Below, in pieces: positions 27,274 through 40,066 of a stretch of 64,000 nt of DNA. The first letter of the stretch is position 1. Every line of letters starts with the position of its first letter. The stretch lies in contig JALLLT010000001.1 of the NCBI GenBank assembly GCA_025266875.1, forward strand, positions 1,426,001 to 1,490,000, in the 5' to 3' direction. The notes below the pieces were generated by a model. It saw only the letters and a program-made list of their open reading frames with translations, ran no database searches and was not told the origin of the DNA. The translations under genes were made by a program, and so were the position numbers. Source of the stretch: Fennellomyces sp. T-0311 (lineage: Eukaryota; Mucoromycota; Mucoromycetes; Mucorales; Lichtheimiaceae).

Positions 27274-29030
27274 TCATATACCTACCGCCATGGATGCCTT
27301 GTATTTGTCACTTGCGAACGTCAGAGTATCTGTAATTGGCCAAACATTGCTCATTGCAACGTCGATTGTAACACGAAGTATGTGGGTGTCCGTCCGTTCG
27401 TCGAAAAGAGCATGGACAGCCGCGGTACGGTTAATATAAGGTGACCCCGCGGGTATGGCAAGGTATAGATGCCGAAGTTGTTGCAAACAAGCAGTGCTTC
27501 GGATAAACACCTGTGTTTCGCAACGTATGTTGGACAGTTTCAAGAACTGCAGCTCCGAATGTTCCATTGCTTTTACGAATGTGCATAAGCCATGTGCTGT
27601 AAGTTGCTGAGCATCGGTGATACAAAGCGTTTTGAGTTTGGGATGTGTAGTCATGGACCACAAGTGTTGATCTCCAATGACAGTTTTACCGTGAGTTACG
27701 AGATGAAACTCTTCCAGCGAATGCGTTCGTCTGAATAGGTCCGAGAGATCACTAAGTTTGTCACCAGTATAGTCATGAATTTCGAGTATGCGCAAGCGTG
27801 GCAACTTTCCCAGTATGCTAAACATTTGATCGTCTACATGGCGCGTGACACGATCAAGTGTCAAGGATTCGAGGGAGAGGCATCCTTGAATAAAGATACA
27901 AAATATATCGTCCTGCCCAATATGTTGTCTTGAACCGTTGATCGATGTCAACTTTACGCTCTTCAAGTTTGGCGTACGGTAGAATGAATATCTGGGCAAA
28001 CAAGTTATGCAGTGCAATTCGATCACTTCCAAAGGTACATCAAGCGATACCAACGTATCGTAGCTTTGTCGGATAATGAGACCGAGTTTGTCGCATTCGT
28101 ATGGAGAGAGTATCGAAGAGCTGGGAATTTGATACCGCAGTTGCTGAAGGCTTGATGACAACAATCCTGCTTTTAGCCTAGTTGAAAGCGATCGATCCCC
28201 ATCGTTAACAAGCAAGTCAAAGGTATTCAAACGGGATACATGTTGGGACACCCAGTCCAACAAGATTTCCCTACTGTCCGCGCACTGCTGATCCAGAGAC
28301 AGCACTTTGAGCTTTGGGCAGTGTTCCAGCAGCTTAATTAGTTGATCAGTTGCAATACGAAGCGAGAAAAGCTCGAGGTGAGCAAGTTTCAATGGACGAT
28401 TGTTGTCTGTCAAGATGGGATAAGTATCGCCAACCCCGAATGTGTCACCTTTGAGTTGTAGATGGACAAGATTCGAACATTCGTCAATGATATGAACAAA
28501 CGACTTGTTTGATAATCCACCACATGACGATGTATCCAAACGTAAAACCCGAAGTTGGTCCTTGCACCCCGACAACAAGTTGCATAGCGATTCATGCGTG
28601 AGAGCTGTGGGCCATTTCAATGCTGCAAAAATTCCATTACTTCTCTTTGCGGCAGCAATGTAGGCTTTTCCTGTATCATACTCAAGTGTTCAATACCACT
28701 CCATCCACACGTAAAGAAAGAATTCAGCGATGACGGGCAAGTTACTGGCATGCAAAAGTCGACATCCAATAATCTTGTGTAGCGCACGGGAAATCGGGAC
28801 GCGCTTTCGCTTTTACAAAATTGTAGGATGGTGGAGTATTCCTTCAGAACAAGTTGATCCCAGAAGATGCACGAGTCGATCAGGTAGTTGTACCAATACT
28901 TGCATATTACAAGACACTTGAAGCGTTCTCTGACCGCTAGACACGAAAGAATCTCGGCAATTACTTCGGTTGGTAACCTTGCCATCAAACGGCCATTCGC
29001 TTGATTCACATCGGTATGGAATGTGGTCAT
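27274..29030 (-). CDS. F-box / leucine-rich-repeat protein
   Basis: Two exons, 29030-28682 and 28622-27274, give 565 residues. The N-terminal F-box reads LPTEVIAEILSCL, then KCLVICKYWYNYL and CIFWDQLVL, the SKP1-binding fold of an SCF ubiquitin ligase receptor. Exon 1 cannot run into exon 2 directly because of a TGA. Removing a 59-nt GTATGA...TTTGCAG intron (28623-28681) gives IEHLTLKWPTALTHESL, restoring a leucine-rich repeat. The rest is about a dozen LRRs of the L-x-x-L-x-L type (LRVLRLDTSSCGG, HLELFSL, LKVLSLDQQ, LKTLCITDAQQL). The target protein is unknown. ATG 29030 is placed 17 residues before the F-box; the frame is open further upstream, but that part does not look like protein. Confidence 0.88.
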
Positions 29031-32000
29031 GGGAAGAGTATTAAAAAGTGTTTCCCGTACGTACAACAGGAGTAAGGAGCATATGCCCGTCTGAGCCACG
29101 GGGCTATGGAATCCTGCGAACAATTGAACTACCAAGGGTAACCCTGGCTCCAATTTAGCATACACAGCCCGCTTTATCAATGCCGTTCTGCACGGACCAT
29201 GGCAGCTATACACGCGGGATAATCGGATACGACTGCATGCTAGCTCAATTTGTTGCAATGAAGATATGCAACAATGAGTCATCGCAAAAGAGAAACTCAC
29301 CGAAGCAGCATACAGTAGCAGCCTCGGTACTTGCGACTTGTGCCTTTGATATCAAGGCACGCTCTTACTACCATTTTCGTAGCCATCGTAAGTGATAAAG
29401 TGCTCTGAGGGCCCTACAATAACAAAAATATTTTGTTTAAGTGTAGCTGCAATGGTAAGCTCTGTGTCAATGGATTTGTTGGAGTTATTATATCTCTACG
29501 TACGTAGGCTTGATGGCGTCTGGTCAATAAAGGTCAGGGACATGCTATAAACATGCAAACAGCTAAGTAATTGCGCGTTTTCATATACTGGAAATCATGG
29601 CCAGTGATGACAATGTACTTCTCAAGCATCTCATCATGTGACACATGAAACTTTCATTCGTTAATATAACGAGTAACTAATTAGATATGAACCTACTATT
29701 ACAGCACACAGCAGTTCAGCTGCCACAGATCAGCGTATCATCCGAAATGTTCTAGCAGTAAAAGGCTGAGCATGCAGGTAAAAATTCATAAGCGAGTTGG
29801 ATTCCATATCAAATTCCTCATGTAATATTACTCGCGTATCCAGTCGGTGCTTTGTTAGGTCAATCTACAAAGAATTCGCAATCCATTATTTTACAAATTT
29901 TCTAATATCGTAGTCGGCGATGTATTGTGCATACAATTAGGAACGATATATGTATTGAACTCAGAAAGTGACATCGTATGTAACAATGCATGGTTATCTC
30001 TTGGTGGTACAATGTCACTGGTGAAATGCTTAGTTATGGAATTTAGACAAAGCCGATACAATCTTAATCTTCAAGGATACTCAATTGATAAGCGCTAGAC
30101 GGAAGTAGAGCTGTATGATTTATTAGGCAAGAGCGGACATAAAGTAATATCTTTAAGCAACGAATATAACGTGGTATTCCGTGCAAGTAAGTTCATGGGA
30201 TAGTTTAAAGTGTGCTGAAGCATGCCTTTGTTTAGGGCTATTAGTATCACGCTACCCATCAACCAAACGACGACATGGATCCAATGACTCTAGACTGTTC
30301 ATAACCTCGTGAATGAAAATGCAAAACAATCAAAAACAAGCATTTGAGTGCCGATTCACATATGTCTTAAAAAGGTGCATTAAACGGCGAGGCATGCTTT
30401 CATCCCTGTGACTTTTTGGAGCAAGGTTATATATAAAGCCCTAACCTGTTATCAGACCTCCTTTTCAAATGAGCAACCCTCACAATCGACAACAAAAGTT
30501 GTTCCAATTGCTCATTTTGCCATGGGCAAAAGACATCAAATCTACCTTCCTGACAATCGGATATACAGCTGTAGCACCTGTCATTCTCATTTACTCTCAC
30601 ATGGTGCTGTAATCTCGAGGGCTTTTCAGGGCAGGGTAAAAGCAATACAACAAACTCACAATAACTTGTCACTGATACCGTTGCTTAGCACGGACCAGCA
30701 TATCTCGTCGATCATGTCGTCAACGTAACAATAGGCGCCAAGGAGGAGCGAATGCTTTTGACAGGCATGCACACGGTCGCCGACATATCGTGCAGCGTTT
30801 GTGGAACAAGGATCGGATGGAAGTATCTCCAAGCCTTTGAAGATACGCAGAAATACAAAGAGAACAAGTGTATTGTTGAGAAGGCCAAGGTGGCTAAAGA
30901 AGTGATATGGGATAGCTGATAGTAGGCTTTTTGCATATTTCATTCGTATTTAGAATTATTAGAATATTTTAAGAATGGGAAGCGTTGTCTTCCCGGCATA
31001 AAAAACGGGCCGATTTTGCCCTTTCTCCTCTGCAAATCTTTGGATCCAACAAGTACAAACACTAAACCCTATCCTTGTATTCATCCATACTTACGAGCTC
31101 GTTCGTAAACCAACAAAATTCTGGGCCGACATCTGTTAATCTCGATTGCGCCTTATCGACCGATTGTGCACCCATATATTTTGATTGTCGCTTGAGGTAC
31201 CGTACCAGTGGTCATCACATGGTGATTTGTCAAGTCAATTCCCTGGGCTGAGTACGACTTGGGAGTGATAAGCGTATGGGTTCATGGATCACAGCAATTA
31301 GGGATAACAAATGATTTGTCCATATAATACGTACTATTCGGATCATCGGAATTCGATCCAGGAACAGGATGTGCTCGACGCACTTGACCGCATACATGCT
31401 TTTTTTCTCCTTCTGGAATAATTTCTTATGCACTGTTGATCGCGCCCATTCGAGTACCATGTCGTCTCACAACAATAATTGATATGCAAGGGTGTATATA
31501 TTCTGCCCATACTGCGGGATACATTGTAAGCCCTTTATCCGCGAATTTATGCATGTGTTGGCATGTCAACCAGTTTCCCCTGTCCATCGCTGTCAAGGTT
31601 ACTACAAGGAATTTTGACTCGCCCACCAAGAGTGTGCGCGTGTTTGTCGCAGGACAAGAACAAGTAGGTAACGGGCATCGAAGTACTTCAGCAAACAGGA
31701 GCGTGAGACGATTCGTAGAATGACAATTCTTTTGAGAGTGAAATGGGCCCACATGCCCAATCGCTTAACCAGTTGCACGCCAACTGGACTATTTTTCCAG
31801 TTTATTTGAGAGAGAAAGAAATACGCCCTTCTTTCGTTATTCAAGTGGTTTCTGCATTTGCGTTAATTGAAGAATATACCCGCAATGCAAGTTTTGTCCC
31901 GCCCGGGTATTTAAGAGCCAATTTCGTTTAGCCACGAACCAGATGGGATGAAAAGGCTGACAGTACGAGAAATCATGTGCAAATATCATCATTTGTTCCT

Positions 32001-32078
32001 CCATAAAAAATACGATCCTACAGAGTTCTGTGCTGGCTGGAGAAAGCTACTATATATAGGGAGTTTTTATCGGAAACT
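29031..32078. other. Gene-poor region
   Basis: This is about 3 kb without a supported gene. Open frames of up to 108 codons exist on both strands (for example 30408-30728 + and 31426-31752 -), but they overlap each other, lack motifs and have no plausible splice partners. No tRNA-like A/B boxes or terminal inverted repeats were seen. Confidence 0.5.
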
Positions 32079-33035
32079 TTATCGCTGCGATCGAGCATCA
32101 TCCAAGTCCGTCATGCTAAGCATATCGTATGACACGCTGCTTTCACCGCTGATCGATCTTTTGGACGAGTGCACACTGAGTTGACTGAAGTTGTCCGACA
32201 AGTCGCTTTGAGCTCGGGGACGGTTACCGACTACGTCTGACCAATCAGCGTCTGGGGTCAAATTGCTTGGTGCTTGAAGGGCATCAATGCGAGGCCCCAG
32301 ATCTGTTGTCGAAGCATCAAGACCGCCTGTGGACTGATACAAAGAAGGGTGTTCAGAAGTAGAGCTGTTTGAAGAGGAGTCTGAGTCGAAAATGATTTCA
32401 CGCTTCTGTTCTGGTGCAGAGGAAAAGAACGATGGAAGCTCTTGACTGAACTGCGGACGGGGTGGCAGTTCAGGCACTTCTTGCGGTGGAGGTGGTCTGA
32501 AGAATGGGTTGTTGTCGTTTTCGTCAATGCTGGCACTGCGACTTGCCAAGACTTCTCGGCGTCGTTGAAGGTCACGTTCCACTTCATCGAGCATAGCTTG
32601 TTCCATTTGAAGCCGCTGTCGCCGGTCTAGTATGCTCTTTTCCATTTCGGTCAGTTCGTACGCAGAGTGATACAGATTCTATTGCATGATGGCTCAGCAT
32701 GGATAAATATTCTGCTTTCCGTCGATGAAACTTGCCTCGTCATTAAATGACTGTTTGGTTCTGCTGCTGGACGATGATCCTGGCCGCTGTCGCCGGCGTC
32801 GCAAACTTTCGTATTCGCGGTGCAGCCGCTTTTGACCATCATCGTCGTCGTTGCTGAATTCACTCGAGTCGTCGGTCAAATGTGATTTTTCAAAGTCGCG
32901 GTGATGACGACGCACGTATTCGTCGTACTGTCGGCGCTCTTCACGTTCGTCGATCAGGCGAGACGCAAACTCGTATCCGCCCCAGAGGACAATCACGCCG
33001 CCAACGACAATCGCAGCAAATACTGCTGGGTGCAT
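32079..33035 (-). CDS. N-terminally membrane-anchored protein of unknown function, GC-AG intron
   Basis: Two exons, 33035-32736 and 32678-32079, give 299 residues. Residues about 5-25 (VFAAIVVGGVIVLWGGYEF) form one transmembrane anchor. They are followed by the charged RLIDEREERRQYDEYVRRH and a Ser/Asp/Arg-rich segment, then a predicted helix (TEMEKSILDRRQRL to LQRRREVLASR), Pro-rich FFRPPPPQEVPELPPRP, and a long Ser-rich, probably disordered tail. The exons are joined across a 57-nt intron whose donor is GCAAGT rather than GT. Splicing gives SFNDENLYHSAYELTEMEKS; without it the frame stops after NIYPC. The topology suggests a short N-terminus outside and a cytoplasmic tail with a possible SH3-ligand Pro motif. 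No family is recognised. Confidence 0.8.
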
Positions 33036-34969
33036 CAGTGCTGGAGAAGAAAAAGGAAAAAGTGAAAGAAAGAAAGAAAAAGGTGTGGGCCTTTTTTTAG
33101 AGCGCCCCTTATGTCCGCGAAAGAAATGAAGATCATGTGCTGTCACTACTTTTTGTTGATGTTTCTTTAAATAAAGGATCTACCCGAATGCTCGTTTCGC
33201 CATACATCCTCACCCCTCGCCCCTCTCACTTTCTTTATTCGTCTCTGATACACGCAGGCGGGCAATGTGTTCGTGTCTGCACACACTTCGGATGGTCGCT
33301 CCCGGATCAAGAAACTCTTGGTGAGAATCCATCTTGGCACTTTCCTATTTCAACAAATGATCGAAGTGCCAAGTCAGCCAGTCATCGGACTTGCTCTGTT
33401 TATATGTCGCAGAAACGCACGGCTTTACTTGAGATTAAGTGTTCAACTGTGCGTCTATATGAAGATTACCGGCACCATCAAAGAACACAAATACCGTTAC
33501 TGTCATGACAACCATTGGAGTCGAATCTGCTGATGGTAACAGCCGGTGAATTTTTCCGTGATTGGGAACTACGTATATTCGCAGTAAATAATTTTGCAAT
33601 GGCACAACATTAACTAATCTTTGATCGTAAAGGCATATGGTACCGCTGTTTTCTTCTGTCTGCCCCATGACAGTTACATAACCCAGTGCTCTGAGTATCC
33701 TAGAGGCCATACAGCCCCTTTTATCGCAAGCGTCGCTTATGGTTTCGACTGGAGCGCGTATAAAGTCAGCAGCACGACAGTTGCCTTGACTCCTGGCACT
33801 GGTCGCATCAGCCAGAGCCATGTTTGCTTCCGTTTGTCATTTGACCAGTTTGTTCGTTGCTGAGCTTAGGTACTTGACTCTCTCCTTGATGCCGCTCCGC
33901 TTATCCACCGGTGGCTCCTCCACGACGTGCTGGTTCACTTTCGCTGTAACTCAGTCTCACTAATTCACTATAAAATTAACGAAAGTGCCTCATACATAAG
34001 TTCATTTGGTGCTGTTCTTATTATGTCGCTCAAATACCGAAAAAGGCATAAAAAGATATCGCTTCCGAGTATACTTTTTCCGGTGCTCATGTTCTATCCT
34101 CTAATAGCACCATCATATTAGCCTTGAAATTTTCTACAAAACATATTAATAAACTAAGGAGATTCAGTCGATGGACCAGTATTTGTATCGGCTAAAAAGC
34201 CTTTTTTGACTTCCCTTGTTTTTGTATCTTTTTCATTTTATGTGTTCTTCATATTCTGGCATTTCGTTTCGTACACTTCACTTCTAAATAATTCTTCCAT
34301 TTCAAAATATTTCGGCCGACTTTCGTTTAGCAGGAGCTCACACGTTCTCCGTCATAACTCGGTTTCATATTGCGCACGTTCTAGGGCATATAAAGCCAAA
34401 GTTAAAGCAAGTAAGTATATCTCACAAACGTTTTGTAAATTAAAATTCATATCTTCTAAGTAAATAATCTCCTCTGCCGCTAATATGTTAAACCGCTGCG
34501 ATTACTGGATGCGCTAATAATTTCCCTACGAAACGTGCCTATATATTAAGGAGATCCGGTCGCTGGTCAGGTCAGTAAACGTGTTCAAAGTACCTAATAC
34601 CTTTGACTTATATTTTGCTTCGAAATGCGTTTATTTTAAGGACCTGGATCTTCCCCTGAGTTCTATCATAAGTTACTAAGACTTTTAGCTTGCCGTACGC
34701 AATATATATATATATGTATATATTTGTTTGGACACGCTGTCTTGACACGAGTGCTTACGTATTCTTAAGCAGATAAAATATATCGTTTCACTCTATATAT
34801 TAAATATCATAGACTTGCATATAAAACACAAGGCAGCTATACTTTATACTGACTATTTTTAATGTTGGTGGTATGTATATATAATAGTAACCACAACTGA
34901 CATTGATATGTATGTTAAAAGTAATGTTCTGAATGTGATCAACCAAGTTATGCGCTACAACATACGCAT
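33036..34969. other. Intergenic, one weak ORF
   Basis: A minus-strand frame at 33435-33821 (128 codons, ATG start) is the only candidate here. It has balanced composition but no motif I recognise, and I rate it about 0.2 as a gene. The right half (33900-34970) is very AT-rich and contains a TA/TATG microsatellite near 34701-34722. Confidence 0.4.
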
Positions 34970-37900
34970 TCATCTACGGAAATCGTTGACTGTAATTCGC
35001 TCGCCTTCCTTAACAGTGCCTCGTGAACTCTCTGTAGATATTATTGTTAGATCTCAAAGTTATTTTGTAGATATTTGATCAATAGAATACTTACCATCAA
35101 ATAAAATTAGATTCCCCAAAGGACCGGTATAGATACTAATGCTGGGGTTGGGTCCCAGCTTACGGAATTCGCGGTCATGCTTGTTACGGATATGACCGAA
35201 GAGATGGCGATAATTGGTGGATACACTACAGCCTTCATAAGGGCAATAGCTTACACCTTCCAAAAATTTCACAAAAATATGAGGACGTAGTGTTCAAAAT
35301 TAAAATACAACTGATGAGCCACGTACCACTATTGATAGCCGGAGCACGAAGTACTGTAAGCTTCTCCCCTTCTTCTAATAGATCGCGGCATTCCTCTAAT
35401 AATGTTTTTCGTATCAATTACCTGGTAAAAGACAGCAATAGGATAGTATCATGGGAACATACCGTCAAAGGTTACTATTTTTCCCTGGGCCGTTCCGTAA
35501 GCACTACGCCTACAGTTACCAATCTTGGGAAGGTGCTGTTTATGCATCCGTCGTATATGCTCATAAATTGATCCCACTTGAACGCTCTTCTTTGAGCACC
35601 CTTTATACGGACAAAAGTTCCTCGCTTCTAATTGTGGCGTATTAGACAAACACAGCTGCTGTTGTTAGTATCTTATACCTTCAGAATTTATAGGCTCTAT
35701 CAATATTTTATCTCCAGAATTAAGCATGTTACGACATGATTCTTTAGATCCCTCTTCGATTAGAATGTAGTACGAAACATATACGTGGTGACAAGTGCTT
35801 ACCACTGTCCAGGTGTAGAGTATCCCCTTGCTCCGTTTTACAAAGTGGACGAGGAATCACTATTTTGCCAAGTTCAGAATAGTGATTTTTCCGTATATGG
35901 ACATAGATTTTGCTACGTTCAGTAAGCTTAAAAACGCATCCTTGATACGGACAGTAGAAGTATTCTATGCATACAGTACAGTGAGATATCGCGTAATAAC
36001 CTTATTCTTGTACCTTACTTCTATCTGTAATCTTATTTGGATCTTCTGCGATAATCGTATCGCCATGGTCAAGCGTATCTCGACAGCTTTCTACATGTAT
36101 ATGGAGTTTTTTTTTGTTAAACCAAATTTCAGTCATAAATTGCACTTGATACTACCTTTGTCAAGTTCCAAAATATCACCGTTAGGAGTTTTGTATATGC
36201 GTGTCGCTGATGTTAGCCCAGGGCAGTCGGTGCAATGATACTTTCGGATATGCTTCACAAAACTAATCCTAGACTTGCAATTTACAGAACACCCTTTGTA
36301 AGGGCAATACGAAAGTTCTGCAGTAATATGTAGGTAAGATTCCCCAATGATGACCCGATCTCGCATGTCATAATACCACATTCTTCCGCGTCAAAAACCA
36401 TTTTTTCACCCAGTTTAAGCATATTTCGGCAGCCTTCTATAGGTATATCAATACACTATTAGTCATACGTGCGCATATATACGTAAAAAGCTTTAAAATT
36501 AATGTATACCACTTTTCCAATCTATCACATCACCGTGAGAAGTTTTCGGAACGCGGCCTTGTATCAATTTAGGGAAATCCGGGTAGTGTTCTCTCCGTAT
36601 GTGAACATAAAGATTTGAAATAACCACATAAGAGTTGAGACATCCTTCGTAAGGACAGTAGAAATTGTCTGACAGTTGGACTATCAGCGACAAACATGAC
36701 ATATGCGCCCGCTGCTTTTCATCAACATTATATTTACCTATTCTATTCAAATCCTCAATAATAATAACATCGTCCGGTTTGAGCATATCGCGACAGCTCT
36801 CTATAAATAATGTTTAGTTATTACCTTGCTTTGCATTGTCGTTACCATGCACACATTTGCACATTACCACTGTTAAAGTTTATCTCTTTTCCATCTGATG
36901 TTTTGCAACGTCGTGTGCTTGAACGAATGCATGGAAACTCGGCATAGTGTGATTTACGGATATGATTGGATAAAGTAGTGTATGAATCACAGCTGTAATT
37001 GCACTTTTGGTACGGACAGAAAAAGCATTCTATAAAGTGTACAGATAATGCTAATTAATGTGCATTCGACGCACTGTCAATGTGCATACGTACCAGATAT
37101 CTCTACAATGATGGTATCTCCGTTTTTTAACACGTTTCGACAGTTTTCTGATAACTATCTTAGTTGATAATCCAGTAGTAGTACATAAACATTTTACCAT
37201 CGTCAAAGTGCAGTATGTCCCCGTTCGGTGCCTTCGAAACACGCTGACCAGAGTTTAAAGAAGGATAATCTTCATAGTGCACATCACGGATATGGCAATA
37301 TAGAAGCCGGCAATTATGAAATGTGCGGACGCACCCTTCATAGGGACAGTAAAATCTCACTAGTGGCAAAATGAGAAAGAATCTTACCGAGTGCCTTATT
37401 AAGTGAATAGAACTCTGCTTTACCTTTTCCTTTTAAATATTCCACAGTAATTACTTCACTTTGCATAAGCATATTTCGACAAGTTTCTGAGATGATCTTG
37501 TTAGTTGAAGTAATGATGATACTTCCAGCTCAAGTATATATACCACTCTTAAAGTTTATCACCTCGCCTTTGGGTGTTTTGAACACTTTCCAACGTTTCG
37601 TAGGAAAAGGATCGTAACCAGCATCGTGACACTCTCGGATATGGGAATATAGGTTCGGGGACCCAGAGTAATCACGCTCGCACTGTTGATACGGGCAGTA
37701 ATATCGATCTGTAAAAGTTACTTGAGTAAGAGGCAAAATAAACAGTAGGTGCTGAGAACATTGCTCCAGGGAATACACACCCTTATTATCAACCTCCACT
37801 TTCTCAATTACTATTGACTCATTGCGTTTGAGCATATTCTGGCAGTACTCTAACCCGTAAATTTAGATTGCTGTACCGTTGTTGTATACACCGATTTAGT

Positions 37901-40066
37901 CATACCATCTGTAAAGAGAAAACTGTCACCCCTTGGCGTCTTGAAACGGAATTTATCACAGGGTGAATTAAAAAGCGGGTAATCGCCGTCATGTCTTTGT
38001 CGAATATGATGAAAAAGGCTTCCACGAAAACTAAAGTCGAGTGTGCATCGCTCGTAAGGACAGTAATATCGCTCTTTTTGTTATGTAATAGAAGTATCAA
38101 AGTTGATACATTGAGTGATAAGCAAGAAAGGAATTTCATTGAAGCACGGACGTACCTTTATCACTAGAAACCTTCTCAATGGTTATCGATTCACCGTATT
38201 TAATCGTATTTTTACATGTCACTATCAATTCATTATATACTAAGTAACAATCATGGTATAAATACATAGGTTAGTCAGATCATACCATCAGAAAAATGGA
38301 AAGTGTCGCCTTTTGGTGTCTTGAAAAGAAACTTGTTGTAAGACTTATCGAAAATAGGGAAAGCTTCATCGTGAATTTTTCGTATATGTTGAAAAATGCA
38401 ATAAAGGTGTGTTCTTGAGTTCAATGTGCACTGATCATAAGGACAATAGTATCTCTCTGGATGTCAATCAAGTAAAAAGGGGTCCAAGTTATTTCATCTC
38501 ATATCAAGCAACTACGATGCGTATATATCGACCACAAAATACCAGGAAAACACATACTTTTATCCTTGTCTATTATCTCGACGATGATTGACTCACCGGA
38601 TTTAATCAAATTCTGACAGCTCGCTAACATAATAGTATTAGATTACAGCACCAATGTTATCATTCGCGCTCAAGTATCCTACCGTCTGTAAATCGGAAGA
38701 TGTTGCCAATTGGTGTTTTGTAAAGGAATTTATCGCTTGAAATTGTAAAACGCGGATAAGCTGCGTCATGGTTTTGTCGGATATGTGGGAATAGGGGTCC
38801 ACGAGTGGAAAAACTGGATACACATCCTTGATAAGGACAATAATATCGTTCTAATTGTCATGTAAGATGAAACGCATCAGATTCAGCTGAATTCGTAACA
38901 AGTGATAATCAACACAATCTGTATATACTAGACTGGTGATTCTGCACTTCCGTCAAAGTATGTACCTTCACCATTACATACTCGTTCGACGAGGATTGAG
39001 TCCCCGGGATCAACTGTATTCTTGCAGCTTTCTATTACCATACTATTAGATCAAAACACTAGCATTATTATACACTATTTCGGGCATACCATCTGTAAAT
39101 CTTAAAGTATCGCCTTCAGGTGTCTTGAAAAAAAACTTATTACTAGCTTCACGAAATAAGTAGAAGTTTGCGTCATGATCTCGTCGTATATGATGAAACA
39201 AGATCGCTCGAGCACTCAAGCAGGTAGCACATCCTGTATAGGGACAGTAATATCGCTCTAGTCATCATATAAAAAGAAAGTGTTAGCGTTTATCTTATTG
39301 AGTAGCAGTGTGATATAAGGCGAGGATATACACTTATCAACTTTAACAGCTCCATTAAAATACATACCTTTACTATTGTCCTCTCTCTCAATGATAATTG
39401 ACTCGCTGGGGTCAATTGTGTTTCTACAACGTTCTACACACATACACCATTAGAGCGTATCGAATATGACATACATTAGTTCATCAATCATACCATCTGT
39501 GAAGCAAATAATATCGCCGTTTGTTTGTTTGAAAATAAAATTGGCAGATGGCTCTTTAAAGCAAGGGAAATCTTCATCATGATTTCGTCGGACGTGCTTA
39601 TATATGCCATGGTGATCACTCAAGCTGACTGCACATCCTATATAAGGACAGTAATATCGTTCTGGTGGCCATCATGTTAGAAGAGAAAAGTTAACTTTAT
39701 CAGATTTGGAAGTAGGTGAAATAAAGCGGTGTGTATGTATATATTCACCAAACAATTTCAGGAAAGTACTCACCTTTACCCGTGTCCAATCTTTCAACGA
39801 TAATTGATTCACCGCGCTTGATTGTATCCTTACAGCTCTCTATTACCATATTAATGTCATATCACAGAGTTACACTGTGTCCACTAATTTGAGCATACCG
39901 TCCGTAAAACGGAAAACGTCCCCTTTTGGTGTCTTGAAAAAAAACCTCTTCGAATGTCCATGAAACCGAGGGAAGTCTTCATCGTGTTCACGTCGAATAT
40001 GAAAAAATAAGGGACTATGTCTGCATAGATTCATTGTACACCCTTCATAAGGACAGTAATAGCGTT
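34970..40066 (-). repeat. Array of 14 genomic units of about 340-410 bp (finger exon, intron, linker exon, intron)
   Basis: At the DNA level the repeat is seen as recurring AAGGACAGTAATATCG-like sequence (the reverse complement of the codons for RYYCPY) at about 40055, 39648, 39242, 38836, 38442, 38058, 37693, 37343, 37016, 36652, 36302, 35948, 35612 and 35240. Spacing falls from about 406 bp at the 5' end to about 340 bp at the 3' end. Exons are conserved; introns are not visibly alignable. Finger lengths vary between 159 and 171 nt in multiples of three. Confidence 0.85.

Noticed and set aside
27180..27439. A possible extra 3' exon of SEC18 (FKPESLNHAQHLVLR)
   Set aside because: The frame already stops after VNTIISL at full family length. 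The extra exon would read on without a stop into the antisense of the F-box gene.
34970..40066. CRISPR-like or satellite array, because of regular repeats every 340-410 bp
   Set aside because: The conserved parts are coding exons with splice sites and in-frame length changes; the spacers behave like introns.
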